A stretch of DNA of 64,000 nucleotides, taken from positions 21,759 through 85,758 of the forward strand of contig NZ_JAJAUY010000011.1 of assembly GCF_020532625.1 (NCBI RefSeq), written 5' to 3'. Origin of the DNA: Streptomyces antimicrobicus (GTDB taxonomy: Bacteria > Actinomycetota > Actinomycetes > Streptomycetales > Streptomycetaceae). Within the stretch, counting starts at the first letter, position 1. The number at the start of each line of letters is the position of its first letter. Shown one piece after another: positions 52,954 to 62,050 of the stretch. A model generated the notes under the pieces. The model saw only the letters and a list, made by a program, of their open reading frames with translations, had not been told where the DNA came from and searched no databases. Position numbers and translations under genes: made by a program.

Positions 52954-54537
52954 CTACGGAGTCAGGTCGCGGTGGCGCAAGGTGGTGAGGCCCGTGGCGG
53001 TCAAGGCGGCGGCCAAGGTGGTCAGGAGGGCCAGGGGGGTCCAGGCGATCTCGGTGGCGCCCGGCAGCTTGGGGAGGTGGGTGAAGGGGGAGAGGTCCAT
53101 GACGGCCTGCGGCACGTTGAGGGCGGGGCCGACCCAGCCCAGGGCCAGCGCCGTTCCGGCCACCGCCCAGGCTGCGGGTGCCAGCCGGGGCGCGGCGCCG
53201 TACAGCAGGACGGCCAGTGCGCCGATCGTCCAGACGGCGGGCAGTTGCGCCAGGCACGCGCCGACGGCGCCGGCCGTGTCGGCGGCGCCCTGGCCGTGGC
53301 CGAGGCCCAGGCCGAGGCCGCCGAGCGCCAGGATCAGTGCCGAGCCGCCGAACGCCACCGCCAGGTGTCCCCCGGCCCAGCGCAGCCGGCCGACGGCGTG
53401 GGCCAGCAGCGGTTCGGCGCGCTGCCCGGACTCCTCGGCCTGCAGGCGCAGCACGGAGGAGACCACGAACAGGGCCGCGACGAGTCCCAGCATCCCGGCC
53501 ATGGCCGCGAGGAAGGCGTCGCTCAAGGCGCTCCGGCCGCCCATCCGCTCGATGATCTCGCGGGTCTTCGCGTTGTCCCCGACCAGGTCGGCGGCTCCTT
53601 CGGCCATCCCGCCGAAGACCAGCCCGGCGATCAGGAAGCCGGCGCTCCAGCCGAGCAGGCTGCCGCGCTGGAGCCGCCAGGCCAGGGCTCCGGTGCCGCC
53701 GAGCCGCCCCTCGGCGGGCCCCGGCCGGCCCGCCAGGAAGCTCATGCCCACGTCCCGCCGCCCGGCCAGTGCGTAGGCGAGGGCGCCCTGTGCCGCGACG
53801 GCGGCGGCGAACAGGGCGAGGACCCACCAGCGTTCGCCGCCGAAGGCCCGTACGTGTTCCACCCAGCCCAGCGGAGAGGCCCAGGTCAGCGCCGACTCCC
53901 CGGCCGCTGCGCCGGAGTCGCCGGCCGCCTTGAGCACGAAGGCGGCACCCAGCACGGCCGCGGCGACGCCCTTGGCGGCCCGGGCGCTTTCGGTGAGCTG
54001 GGCGGCGACGGCCGCCGCGGTCGCGACCACGGTGCCCGCCCCCGCCACGGCCAGACCGAGGGCGAGCGCGCCGGTCGCGCCCTGCCCGGCCAGCCCCGCG
54101 GTGATCAGCAGGCCGACGAGGGAGTTGGCGAGGAGCGCGGCGAGCAGCGCCGCCGTCAGCGGGGCGCGGCGCCCCACCATGGCGGCGGAGAGCAGTTCCT
54201 GACGCCCGGTCTCCTCCTCCTCGCGGGTGTGCCGGACGACCACGACCAGGCTCATGATCCCGGCCAGGACCGCGGCGAAGACGCCCGCGCGCCAGGCGGT
54301 CAGCCCGCCGAGGGAGTCGGCGAAGACCGGCCCGTACAGGGCGCGCAGGGAACTGTTGGCGTTCATGGCGGAGGCGGCCGTGGCCCGCTCGGCGGCGGTC
54401 TCGTACACGCTGCCCAGCGCGTTCGGCATGCTGACGACCAGCAGCGAGGTCGCCAGCACCCAGACCGGCATCATCACGCGATCGCGACGCAGGGCCAGCC
54501 GGAGCAGGGCGGCGGTGCCCGCCAGTTGCCGCTTCAT
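52954..54537 (-). CDS. ABC transporter permease (exporter)
   Basis: A 527-residue membrane protein starting [21 protein letters not shown] at the ATG at 54537. About twelve hydrophobic segments are arranged as two similar halves, each with a long helix pair ([23 protein letters not shown], and in the second half [25 protein letters not shown]). The conserved [17 protein letters not shown] and [16 protein letters not shown] are the coupling helices that touch the ATPase and mark the two-half antibiotic-type exporter permease. It overlaps the ATPase gene by four bases. The exported compound is unknown. Confidence 0.9.
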   Translation of the reverse strand: MKRQLAGTAALLRLALRRDRVMMPVWVLATSLLVVSMPNALGSVYETAAERATAASAMNANSSLRALYGPVFADSLGGLTAWRAGVFAAVLAGIMSLVVVVRHTREEEETGRQELLSAAMVGRRAPLTAALLAALLANSLVGLLITAGLAGQGATGALALGLAVAGAGTVVATAAAVAAQLTESARAAKGVAAAVLGAAFVLKAAGDSGAAAGESALTWASPLGWVEHVRAFGGERWWVLALFAAAVAAQGALAYALAGRRDVGMSFLAGRPGPAEGRLGGTGALAWRLQRGSLLGWSAGFLIAGLVFGGMAEGAADLVGDNAKTREIIERMGGRSALSDAFLAAMAGMLGLVAALFVVSSVLRLQAEESGQRAEPLLAHAVGRLRWAGGHLAVAFGGSALILALGGLGLGLGHGQGAADTAGAVGACLAQLPAVWTIGALAVLLYGAAPRLAPAAWAVAGTALALGWVGPALNVPQAVMDLSPFTHLPKLPGATEIAWTPLALLTTLAAALTATGLTTLRHRDLTP

Positions 54538-55607
54538 CGCGCGTTCGCTCCCGTCGACTCGTCCCGGCCCTTCGCCTCGCCGGCCTCGCCCCCTTCGCCG
54601 GCCTCGTCCCCTTCGCCGCCCTCGTCCCCTTCGCCGGCCGCGTCTCCTTCGCCGGCCGCGTGCGCTCCGCTGCCCTCGTGCCCCTCGCCGCCCCCGCTCC
54701 CCTCGTCCGCCTGGGCCGTGCCGGTGTAGTGGCGTAGGAAGAGTTCTTCGAGGGTGGGCGGGGTCGAGGTGAGGGACCGTACGCCCGAGGCGGTGAGCGC
54801 GCGCAGGACGGCGTCCAGTTGGTCGGTGTCGGCCTGGAAGCGGACCTTGCCGCCGTGGATCTGGACGTCGTGGACGCCGGGCAGGTCGGCCAGGCCGTCC
54901 GGCGGGCCGGCCAGCTCGGCGCTGATGGAGGTGCGGGTGAGGTGGCGCAGCTCGGCGAGGGTGCCGCTCTCGACGGTCCGCCCCGCGCGGATGATGCTGA
55001 CCCGGTCGCACAGCGCCTCGACCTCGCTGAGGATGTGCGAGCTGAGCAGGACCGTGCGGCCCGCGTCGCGCGCCTCGGCGACGCAGCCGCGGAAGACCTC
55101 CTCCATCAGCGGGTCGAGCCCGCTGGTCGGCTCGTCCAGGATCAGCAGGTCGGCGTCGGAGGCGAAGGCGGCGACGAGGGCGACCTTCTGCCGGTTGCCC
55201 TTGGAGTAGGCGCGGCCCTTCTTGGTGGGGTCGAGCTCGAAGCGTTCGACGAGCTCGGCGCGCCGGGCCCGGTCGAGGGAGCCGCCGCGGAGCCGGCCGT
55301 AGAGGTCGATGACCTCGCCGCCGGAGAGGTTGCGCCACAGGGTGACGTCGCCGGGGACGTAGGCGACGCGGCGGTGCAGGCCGACGGCGTCGGCCCAGGG
55401 GTCGCCGCCCAGGAGCCGGGCGGTGCCGGAGTCCGCGCGCAGCAGGCCGAGGAGGACCCGGATGGTGGTGGACTTGCCGGCTCCGTTGGGGCCGAGGAAG
55501 CCGTGGACCTCGCCGGTGGCGACCGACAGGTCGAGGCCGTCCAGTGCGCGGGTGCGGCCGAACGCCTTGTGGAGTCCGACGACGCTGATCGCCTCTGCCT
55601 TCGTCAT
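54534..55607 (-). CDS. ABC transporter ATP-binding protein
   Basis: A 357-residue ATPase. Walker A is GPNGAGKST at 39-47, the signature loop is [11 protein letters not shown] (a variant of LSGGQ used in this exporter group), Walker B is LLILDEP with Asp158/Glu159, and His191 is in SSHI. After about 305 an acidic tail of Gly/Glu/Asp/Ala repeats ([19 protein letters not shown]) is found, coded by short repeats at 54590-54660. Such a tail is unusual for the family. It pairs with the permease downstream, and its start is 64 bases from that of the divergent regulator. Confidence 0.92.
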   Translation of the reverse strand: MTKAEAISVVGLHKAFGRTRALDGLDLSVATGEVHGFLGPNGAGKSTTIRVLLGLLRADSGTARLLGGDPWADAVGLHRRVAYVPGDVTLWRNLSGGEVIDLYGRLRGGSLDRARRAELVERFELDPTKKGRAYSKGNRQKVALVAAFASDADLLILDEPTSGLDPLMEEVFRGCVAEARDAGRTVLLSSHILSEVEALCDRVSIIRAGRTVESGTLAELRHLTRTSISAELAGPPDGLADLPGVHDVQIHGGKVRFQADTDQLDAVLRALTASGVRSLTSTPPTLEELFLRHYTGTAQADEGSGGGEGHEGSGAHAAGEGDAAGEGDEGGEGDEAGEGGEAGEAKGRDESTGANAR

Positions 55608-55627
55608 GATTCTGAACGTACGCTACA

Positions 55628-55643
55628 TTCACAAAGTTGTGAA
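55628..55643. promoter_or_regulatory. Perfect palindrome, likely operator
   Basis: TTCACAA-AG-TTGTGAA is a perfect seven-base inverted repeat with a two-base centre. It sits between the divergent starts at 55607 and 55671. The MarR/GbsR-type regulator encoded to the right is the likely binder and could control both directions. Confidence 0.75.
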
Positions 55644-55670
55644 GGTCGGAAATCGCGTAAAGTTCGAGTC

Positions 55671-56396
55671 ATGACGACGAGGGACGAGGAAGCGGTCGGC
55701 CGCTTCGTGGAGCGGTTCGCGGCGCAGCTGACGGACGCGGGCATGCAGCGGATGGCCGCGCGGGTCTTCGCGGCCCTGCTCGCGAGCGACAGCGCGTCCA
55801 TGACCTCGGCGGAACTGGGCGAGGCCCTCCAGATCAGCCCGGCGGCCGTGTCGGGCGCCGTCAGCTACCTCACGCAGGTCAGCATGGTCAGCCGGGAACG
55901 GGAACCGGGCTCGCGCCGGGACCGGTACGTGCTGCACAACGAGCTCTGGTACGAGACGTTCACCCGCCGCGACCAGGTGCTGTCCCTGTTCGAGAAGACC
56001 CTCCGCGACGGCGCGGCCAGCCTCGGCCCCGATACCCCGGCCGGTGCGCGGGTGGCCGAGACGGCGGCCTTCTTCGAGTTCCTGCAGCACGAGCTGCTGG
56101 GCATGCTGGACCGCTGGCGCACCTACCGCGCCCAGCTGGACCTGCCGAACCCGGCCGCCGCGGCGACGCCTCCGCCCGCACCTACGCCGACCCCGCCCAC
56201 ACCGACGACGCCGCCGCCCGCACCTACGCCGACCCCGCCCACACCGACGACGCCGCCGCCCGCACCTACGCCGACCCCGCCCACACCGGCGACGCCTCCG
56301 CCCGCACCGGCGACGCCCGCGCCCACACCGACGCCGACCCCTACGCCGACCCCTCCGCCCCCGCCGGCACCGTCAGCCCCCACGCCCCAGGCCTGA
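55671..56396 (+). CDS. MarR/GbsR-type regulator with Pro/Thr repeat tail
   Basis: A 241-residue protein starting MTTRDEEAVGRFVERFAAQL. The winged helix runs about 15-105: GMQRMAARVFAALLASDSAS, SAELGEALQISPAAVSGAVS and the wing REREPGSRRDRYVL. A helical dimer part follows with FFEFLQHELLGMLDRWRTYR. From about 160 the tail is PPAPTPTPPTPTTP repeats coded by three 42-base units. It likely represses the divergent ABC exporter and itself through the palindrome at 55628. Its last 56 bases overlap the 3' end of the convergent kinase-like gene. Confidence 0.85.
   Translation: MTTRDEEAVGRFVERFAAQLTDAGMQRMAARVFAALLASDSASMTSAELGEALQISPAAVSGAVSYLTQVSMVSREREPGSRRDRYVLHNELWYETFTRRDQVLSLFEKTLRDGAASLGPDTPAGARVAETAAFFEFLQHELLGMLDRWRTYRAQLDLPNPAAAATPPPAPTPTPPTPTTPPPAPTPTPPTPTTPPPAPTPTPPTPATPPPAPATPAPTPTPTPTPTPPPPPAPSAPTPQA
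56172..56300 (+). repeat. 42-base repeats in the regulator gene
   Basis: Three units start at 56172, 56214 and 56256, the third slightly changed. Each codes for 14 residues of the Pro/Thr tail. Confidence 0.8.
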
Positions 56397-57207
56397 GCGT
56401 CCACGTACGGCGCCGGACCGGGCCCGAGATCGTGTGGTCGGCCCGGTAGCGGAAGTCCGGCCCGGTCACCGTCACCGACTTCACCCGCGCCAGGCGCGGC
56501 GGACCGCTGATGCCCCCGCGCACCACGACCTCCACCAGCCCGTCCCGCGCAGCCACCGACACGTCGTGCACCGGCTGGTCGACGTCGGCCAGCAGCACCC
56601 CGTCCGCCTCGACCCGCAACCGGTGGGCCGCCGCGACGCCGAGCGGGGCGACCGGCGGCCGCACCAGGGTCCGGGCCAGCGACCGGCAGGCGCTCCACAC
56701 CGTCGGCGTACCGACCGCCCGCGGCGTCGCCGGGGGCCGGCCCAGCGGAGGGATCCGCAGACCCCCGAGCACCACCCCGTCGCTGTCGTCCACCAGCAGG
56801 TCGTGCCGGCGCGCCACCCCGCCCAGCACCGCCCGCGCCGCCGGCACCGCACCCGTCGGCACCCCCAGCGCGCGGGCCAGGGCCAGCGAGGCGGCCGGCC
56901 CGACCGGGATCAGCGACACCGCCGAGGCGCCGAGCTGCCGCGAGCGGTGCAGCAGGGACACGGCCCGTACCAGAGCCCGGTCGTCCCCGACGACCACGGG
57001 CCGCCGATGGCCCCGGCGGGCCAGCGCCCGCGCGAACTCCTCAGGGGTCTCGGGGAGGCAGATCTTGGCCGCCGCCCCGGCGCTCAGCACGTCCTTCGCG
57101 ATCCGCACGGACTCGCCGTCGAGTCGGCGGGCGACCGGGTCTACGAGCACGAGCAGGGCGCCCGCCGGCGCACCCGCCTCGCTCATGGTGGGCTCTGGAG
57201 CCGACAC
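56341..57207 (-). CDS. Diacylglycerol kinase-like protein
   Basis: A 288-residue protein from the GTG at 57207, with AGGAAGG before it. An ATG at 57186 is an alternative. Segments LLVLVDPVARRLDGESVRIA, RRPVVVGDDRALVRAVSLLH and SLIPVGPAASLALARALGVP parallel the nucleotide-binding part of lipid kinases (GDD and the P-x-G loop). The C-terminal half shows FRYRADHTISGPVRRRTW. The family neighbours purA in Streptomyces. The GGGTxNE loop of active lipid kinases is degenerate here, so it may not be catalytic. Confidence 0.78.
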   Translation of the reverse strand: MSAPEPTMSEAGAPAGALLVLVDPVARRLDGESVRIAKDVLSAGAAAKICLPETPEEFARALARRGHRRPVVVGDDRALVRAVSLLHRSRQLGASAVSLIPVGPAASLALARALGVPTGAVPAARAVLGGVARRHDLLVDDSDGVVLGGLRIPPLGRPPATPRAVGTPTVWSACRSLARTLVRPPVAPLGVAAAHRLRVEADGVLLADVDQPVHDVSVAARDGLVEVVVRGGISGPPRLARVKSVTVTGPDFRYRADHTISGPVRRRTWTLRPGAWGLTVPAGAEGSA

Positions 57208-57241
57208 CTCGGTCCTTCCTCGGGTAGCATCTTTGTGCAAG

Positions 57242-57269
57242 AGCCCCTTGCGCTATTGCGCCAGGGGCT
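57242..57269 (+). other. Hairpin in the purA leader region
   Basis: AGCCCC-TTGCGC pairs with GCGCCA-GGGGCT around TATT (12 positions, one mismatch), about 100 bases before the purA start and just past the divergent kinase promoter region. It could end a short leader transcript or shape a purA leader. Confidence 0.45.
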
Positions 57270-57370
57270 TCGTCTATTCCGGGGTACCGGTCCGACGGCC
57301 CAGCCTGCGGTGTACATCGTCGTACGCCCCCTGACCTTGGACATGCCCCATCCGGAAGAGGTGTACGCCT

Positions 57371-58654
57371 GTGCCCGCTCTTGTGCTGCTCGGAGCCCAG
57401 TGGGGAGACGAGGGCAAGGGGAAGGCCACCGACCTCCTCGGTGGTTCCGTCGACTATGTGGTCCGCTACCAGGGCGGCAACAACGCCGGCCACACGGTCG
57501 TCGTAGGCGACCAGAAGTACGCCCTCCACCTGCTTCCGTCAGGCATCCTCTCCCCCGGCTGCACCCCGGTGATCGGCAACGGCGTCGTCGTCGACCCCGC
57601 CGTCCTGCTGTCCGAGCTGCAGGGCCTGAACGACCGCGGCATCGACACCTCGAAGCTGCTGATCAGCGGCAACGCCCACCTGATCACGCCGTACAACGTC
57701 ACCCTCGACAAGGTCGGCGAGCGCTTCCTCGGCAAGCGCAAGATCGGCACCACCGGCCGCGGCATCGGCCCGACCTACGCGGACAAGATCAACCGCGTCG
57801 GCATCCGCGTGCAGGACCTGTACGACGAGTCGATCCTCACCCAGAAGGTCGAGGCGGCGCTGGAGAACAAGAACCAGCTGCTCGCCAAGCTCTACAACCG
57901 CCGTGCGATCGAGGCCGGCGCGATCGTGGAGGAGATGCTCCAGTACGCGGACCGGATCAAGCCGTACGTCGCCGACACCACGCTGATCCTGAACAACGCG
58001 CTGGACGAGAACAAGGTCGTCCTCTTCGAGGGCGGCCAGGGCACGCTCCTCGACGTCGACCACGGCACGTACCCCTTCGTGACCTCCTCGAACCCGACCG
58101 CCGGCGGTGCCTGCACCGGCACCGGCGTCGGCCCGACGAAGATCAGCCGGGTCATCGGCATCCTGAAGGCGTACACCACCCGCGTCGGCGCCGGCCCGTT
58201 CCCGACCGAGCTGTTCGACCAGGACGGCGAGGACCTGCGCCGCATCGGCGGCGAGCGCGGCGTGACCACCGGCCGCGACCGGCGCTGCGGCTGGTTCGAC
58301 GCGGTCATCGCCCGCTACGCCACCCGCGTGAACGGCCTGACCGACTTCTTCCTCACCAAGCTCGACGTGCTGACCGGCTGGGAGCAGATCCCGGTCTGCG
58401 TCGCGTACGAGATCGACGGCAAGCGCGTCGAGGAGCTGCCCTACTCGCAGTCGGACTTCCACCACGCGAAGCCGATCTACGAGTACCTGCCCGGCTGGTC
58501 GGAGGACATCACCAAGGCCCAGACCTTCGGTGACCTCCCGAAGAACGCGCAGGCGTACGTGAAGGCCCTGGAGGAGATGTCGGGCGCCCCGATCTCCGCG
58601 ATCGGCGTCGGCCCGGGCCGCACCGAGACGATCGAGATCAACTCGTTCCTGTAG
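57371..58654 (+). CDS. purA: Adenylosuccinate synthetase
   Basis: A 427-residue enzyme joining IMP and aspartate with GTP to form adenylosuccinate, the first step from IMP to AMP. The start is [20 protein letters not shown] from the GTG at 57371, with the GDEGKGK phosphate loop at 12-18. The base Asp is in the same loop. [56 protein letters not shown] and TKLDVLTGW are all present. It stands alone before a strong terminator. It is core purine metabolism. Confidence 0.97.
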   Translation: MPALVLLGAQWGDEGKGKATDLLGGSVDYVVRYQGGNNAGHTVVVGDQKYALHLLPSGILSPGCTPVIGNGVVVDPAVLLSELQGLNDRGIDTSKLLISGNAHLITPYNVTLDKVGERFLGKRKIGTTGRGIGPTYADKINRVGIRVQDLYDESILTQKVEAALENKNQLLAKLYNRRAIEAGAIVEEMLQYADRIKPYVADTTLILNNALDENKVVLFEGGQGTLLDVDHGTYPFVTSSNPTAGGACTGTGVGPTKISRVIGILKAYTTRVGAGPFPTELFDQDGEDLRRIGGERGVTTGRDRRCGWFDAVIARYATRVNGLTDFFLTKLDVLTGWEQIPVCVAYEIDGKRVEELPYSQSDFHHAKPIYEYLPGWSEDITKAQTFGDLPKNAQAYVKALEEMSGAPISAIGVGPGRTETIEINSFL

Positions 58655-58656
58655 GC

Positions 58657-58681
58657 ACCACCCGTGGTCGCCACGGGTGGT
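58657..58681 (+). terminator. Terminator of purA
   Basis: A perfect 11-bp stem ACCACCCGTGG with loop TCG starts two bases after the purA stop. Further GGTGGTC copies follow and can extend or compete with it. Confidence 0.75.
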
Positions 58682-58914
58682 CACCACGGTGGTCGCCCCG
58701 GGTGGTCACCACAGGCCCGCCACTTCCGGAGGGGCGCGTCCCGCGAGGGCCGCGCCCCTCCGTGCTGCTCGGGGCCCTTCAGCGCTGCTCGGGGCCCTTC
58801 AGCGCTGCTCGGCCCTCAGTGCTGCTCGGGGCCCTCAGCGCTGCTCGGGCGTCCCGAAGCCGGTGGTGTCGAAGTCCCTCCCTGGGATGACCGGCTACGA
58901 CTCAAAGTAGTCAG
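58682..58914. repeat. 20-base repeats before the lectin array
   Basis: Five copies of gctgctcggggcccttcagc, some shortened, run from 58764 to 58849, after a stretch of GGTGGTCACC-like units. No gene was seen in the 351-base gap 58655-59005. Confidence 0.75.
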
Positions 58915-58943
58915 TTGATCACCCCGGCGGGCAGCGGTGTAGA
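58915..58943 (+). promoter_or_regulatory. Possible promoter of the lectin array
   Basis: TTGATC (58915) and TGTAGA (58938) are 17 bases apart, about 63 bases before the first lectin start. The match to the vegetative consensus is fair. If used, it could serve the four downstream genes as a single unit, because no terminator is seen between them. Confidence 0.45.
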
Positions 58944-59005
58944 AAGAGATCTCGTCCGACCGGCCCGGTCGCACACAGGGCACATTCCTTGGGGGGAATC
59001 CACAC

Positions 59006-59923
59006 ATGCACGCCCGCGCGCTCCGCAGAGCGCTCGTCACCCTGCTCGCCGCCACCGCCGCCGCGACGGCGCTGGTCCCGACGACCGCCACCCCGGCCGC
59101 CGCGGCCGGCCCGGGCCAGTGCCGCGGCCCGCGCGGCGGCATCCTCGCCGAGATCAGCCCCGGCCAGCGCCTGGAGCCGGGCGGCCGCCTGGCGGACAAG
59201 GTCAGCCGGACCGAACTGGTCATGCAGACCGACGGCAACCTGGTGCTCTACGCCCTCGGCAACCCCGGCGGCCACAACCTCCCGCTGTGGCACAGCGGGA
59301 CCTGGGGCAACCCGGGCGCCTACGCCACCATGCAGGCGGACGGCAACTTCGTCGTGTACAAGCAGGGCGGCGGCCCGCAGACCGGCGGCGGCATCTGGCA
59401 CACCGGGACCTACGGCACCGGGACCACCTTCCAGCCCAAGGCCTACCTGCTCGAAGGCGAGTTCGTCGTCGAGGGCCGGGGCACCCGCGGCGCCGACAGC
59501 CAGCGGTGGTCCAGCCGGACCACGGAGCAGCTCAACCAGCTCTGCTCGGACTACGAGACGGCGGCACACGGCTGGTCGACCGGTAGCTGGGCCCAGTCCG
59601 CGACCGTCTGGCTGGTCCTCCAGCAGGACAACAACCTGGTCATGTACCGCAAGAGCGACGGCAAGGCCATCTGGCACAGCGGCACGTACGGGGGCAGCCA
59701 GCGGGTGACCCTCCAGATGCTCTACGCCGACCGGGGCGACCTGACCATCAGGAACGCCAGCCTCAACAACACCGGCGCGGTCCGCTGGCGCACCTCCACG
59801 GGCGGCAACGCGGACGCCTGGGCCCTCCTCCAGGACGACGGCAACTTCGTCGTCTACAAGCGCGACGGCGGCCCCGGCAAGGGCGGCGCCCTCTGGCACA
59901 CCGCCACCTACAACAAGATCTGA
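59006..59923 (+). CDS. Secreted B-lectin (mannose-binding lectin-like) protein 1
   Basis: A 305-residue secreted protein, first of four tandem paralogues. The signal peptide is residues 1 to about 34 (MHARALRRALVTLLAATAA..., cut near AAAA). Two beta-prism halves follow. Four QxDxNxVxY sugar-binding motifs are MQTDGNLVLY, MQADGNFVVY, LQQDNNLVMY and LQDDGNFVVY. Two cysteines (PGQCRGPR and NQLCSDYE) recur in all four genes and may pair. A GGGGGGAA site precedes the start. B-lectins bind mannose-type glycans, so it may coat hyphae or attach to fungal or plant surfaces. Confidence 0.88.
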   Translation: MHARALRRALVTLLAATAAATALVPTTATPAAAAGPGQCRGPRGGILAEISPGQRLEPGGRLADKVSRTELVMQTDGNLVLYALGNPGGHNLPLWHSGTWGNPGAYATMQADGNFVVYKQGGGPQTGGGIWHTGTYGTGTTFQPKAYLLEGEFVVEGRGTRGADSQRWSSRTTEQLNQLCSDYETAAHGWSTGSWAQSATVWLVLQQDNNLVMYRKSDGKAIWHSGTYGGSQRVTLQMLYADRGDLTIRNASLNNTGAVRWRTSTGGNADAWALLQDDGNFVVYKRDGGPGKGGALWHTATYNKI

Positions 59924-59954
59924 TCCACCGGCCCGTCCACGGGGGGAAGTCCAA

Positions 59955-60863
59955 ATGCGTCACAAGCTGCTCCGCAGAGCGCTGGTCTGCCTGGTCGCCG
60001 CTTGCGCGGTCACCGGCCTGGCACCGGGCGGTACCGGCGCCTCGCCGGCGGCAGCCGCCACCGGCGACCCGACCACGTGCCGGACCCAGTACGGCGGCGC
60101 CGCCGCGACGGTGGCTCCGGGCCGGCGCATCGCGTCGGGCGGGACCGTCGCCGACAAGGTGTCCACCGTCGAGCTGGTCATGCAGCCCGACGGCAACCTC
60201 GTCCTCTACGCCCTCGGCAGGCCCGGCGGCGCCAAGCTGCCGCTGTGGCACAGCGGCACCTGGGGCAACCCCGGCGCCTACGCCCTCATGCAGGAGGACG
60301 GCAACTTCGTCGTCTACAAGCAGGGCGGCGGACCGGACACGGGCGGCGCCCTGTGGGCCACCGGCACGTACGGCACGGAGAGCAACCCGTACACGGGGGC
60401 GTACCTCACCGGCGGTGAGTTCACCGTCGAGGGCCGCAGCTACCGGGGGACCTGGTGGGCCGGCACGCAGGAGCGGCACGTCCGCATCTGCTCGCACCTC
60501 CAGGACCGCCCGCAGGCGTCCTGGCGTCCGGGCAACTGGGCCCAGTCCGCCAGCGTGTGGCTGGTCCTGCAGCGGGACGGCAACCTCGTCATCCACCGCA
60601 AGAGCGACGCCAAGGTGATCTGGAGCAGCGGCACCTACGGGGCCAAGTACCCGGTGGAGCTGTTCATGGAGCCCACCGGCGACCTCGTCCTGCGCGAGCA
60701 GGACCGCGACTCCACCGTGCGCTGGCACACCGGCACCGCCTTCAACAGCGAGACCTACGCCCTGCTCCAGGACGACGGCAACTTCGTCGTCTACCGCAAC
60801 ACCGGCTCCGGGCCCGAGTGGGGCGGCGCCCTGTGGCAGTCCGGCACCTACGACAAGGTCTGA
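59955..60863 (+). CDS. Secreted B-lectin protein 2
   Basis: A 302-residue paralogue with a signal peptide to about residue 36 (MRHKLLRRALVCLVAACAV...). The motifs are MQPDGNLVLY, MQEDGNFVVY, LQRDGNLVIH (last Tyr changed to His, so this site may be weakened) and LQDDGNFVVY. Conserved cysteines are in TTCRTQYGG and VRICSHLQD. A GGGGGGAAG site lies before the ATG. The 3' end is nearly identical in DNA to that of gene 3. Confidence 0.88.
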   Translation: MRHKLLRRALVCLVAACAVTGLAPGGTGASPAAAATGDPTTCRTQYGGAAATVAPGRRIASGGTVADKVSTVELVMQPDGNLVLYALGRPGGAKLPLWHSGTWGNPGAYALMQEDGNFVVYKQGGGPDTGGALWATGTYGTESNPYTGAYLTGGEFTVEGRSYRGTWWAGTQERHVRICSHLQDRPQASWRPGNWAQSASVWLVLQRDGNLVIHRKSDAKVIWSSGTYGAKYPVELFMEPTGDLVLREQDRDSTVRWHTGTAFNSETYALLQDDGNFVVYRNTGSGPEWGGALWQSGTYDKV

Positions 60864-61046
60864 CCGAGTGCGGCCGTACGACCGCGGCCACCTCGAACAC
60901 CTGGAACACCTCGAACCACCTGGAACACCACCACCGGGGGAAACACACCCATGCGTAACCACCGCCTGCTCCGCAGTGCGTTCATATCCCTGCTCGCCGC
61001 CTCCGCCCTGACCGGCCTGGTGCCGGCCGCGGCGAGCGCCGCGCCC
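60821..61046 (+). repeat. Duplicated junction unit, copy A
   Basis: This ~226-base stretch covers the end of lectin gene 2, the spacer and the start of gene 3. It is closely matched by 61829-62050 (end of gene 3 to start of gene 4). In the first 96 bases of the two downstream genes only two differences are seen. The spacer middles differ by small indels. Confidence 0.8.
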
Positions 61047-61871
61047 ACCGTCCGGCCCGGGATGGACGGATGCGACGAGCCCTACGACACCCGCGAGACG
61101 GTCATGACGGTGGGTCAGCGGCTCAATCCCGGGGACAAGCTGACCAACCCGACCGACGTGACCGAGCTGGTCATGCAGGCCGACGGCAACCTCGTCCTGT
61201 ACGCCCTCGGGAACCCGGGCGGCCCCAAGCTCCCGCTGTGGCACAGCGCCACCTGGGGCAACCCCGGCGCGTACGCGACCCTGCAGGAGGACGGCAACTT
61301 CGTCGTCTACAAGCAGGGCGGCAGCGCCCAGACCGGCGGCGGCATCTGGCACACCGCGACGTACGGCGACCGGACCGACACCAGGCCCAGGGCCTTCCTG
61401 GAGGCGGACGGCGACTTCCGGGTCATCGGCCGCAAGGACGACCCCACCTTCGGCCTCCACTGGCGGGCCCTGAAGACCGAGAAGACCACGAAGCTGTGCG
61501 CCGAGGACGCCACGCACCAGTACCGCTACCAGTACGGCGGTGACTGGTCGCAGTCCGCGACCGTGTGGATGGTGGTCCAGGACGACAACAACCTCGTCAT
61601 CTACCGCAAGCGCGACGGCAAGGCCATCTGGAACAGCGGCACGTACGGCTCGGGCTTCCACTCGATCGAGCTGCGCATGGAGCCCGACGGCGAAATGCTG
61701 CTGCGCGACTGGTTCAGCCCGAACAAGGTCGTCTGGCGCTCCGGCACCGCCGGCAACCCCGGCGCGTACGCCCTGCTCCAGGACGACGGGAACTTCGTCG
61801 TCTACAAGGCGGACGGCGGCCCGGACAAGGGCGGCGCCCTGTGGCAGTCCGGGACCTACGACAAGGTCTGA
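60951..61871 (+). CDS. Secreted B-lectin protein 3
   Basis: A 306-residue paralogue. The signal peptide MRNHRLLRSAFISLLAASAL to about residue 30 (ASA) is nearly identical to that of gene 4. All four QxDxNxVxY motifs are intact: MQADGNLVLY, LQEDGNFVVY, VQDDNNLVIY, LQDDGNFVVY. Conserved cysteines are in DGCDEPYD and KLCAEDA. GGGGGAAA precedes the ATG. The body differs more than the signal peptide does, so the 5' ends have probably been homogenised recently. Confidence 0.88.
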   Translation: MRNHRLLRSAFISLLAASALTGLVPAAASAAPTVRPGMDGCDEPYDTRETVMTVGQRLNPGDKLTNPTDVTELVMQADGNLVLYALGNPGGPKLPLWHSATWGNPGAYATLQEDGNFVVYKQGGSAQTGGGIWHTATYGDRTDTRPRAFLEADGDFRVIGRKDDPTFGLHWRALKTEKTTKLCAEDATHQYRYQYGGDWSQSATVWMVVQDDNNLVIYRKRDGKAIWNSGTYGSGFHSIELRMEPDGEMLLRDWFSPNKVVWRSGTAGNPGAYALLQDDGNFVVYKADGGPDKGGALWQSGTYDKV

Positions 61872-62050
61872 CCGAGTGCGGCCTCCGACCGCGGCCACCA
61901 CGGTCGCCTCGAACACCACGACCGCCTCGAAGACGACCACCGGGGGAAACACCCATGCGTAACCACCGCCTGCTCCGCAGTGCGTTCACATCCCTGCTCG
62001 CCGCCTCCGCGCTGACCGGCCTGGTGCCGGCCGCGGCGAGCGCCGCGCCC
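61829..62050 (+). repeat. Duplicated junction unit, copy B
   Basis: Matches 60821-61046: end of gene 3, spacer with GACCGAGTGCGGCC, the CCACCGGGGGAAAC ribosome site, and the first 96 bases of gene 4. Confidence 0.8.
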
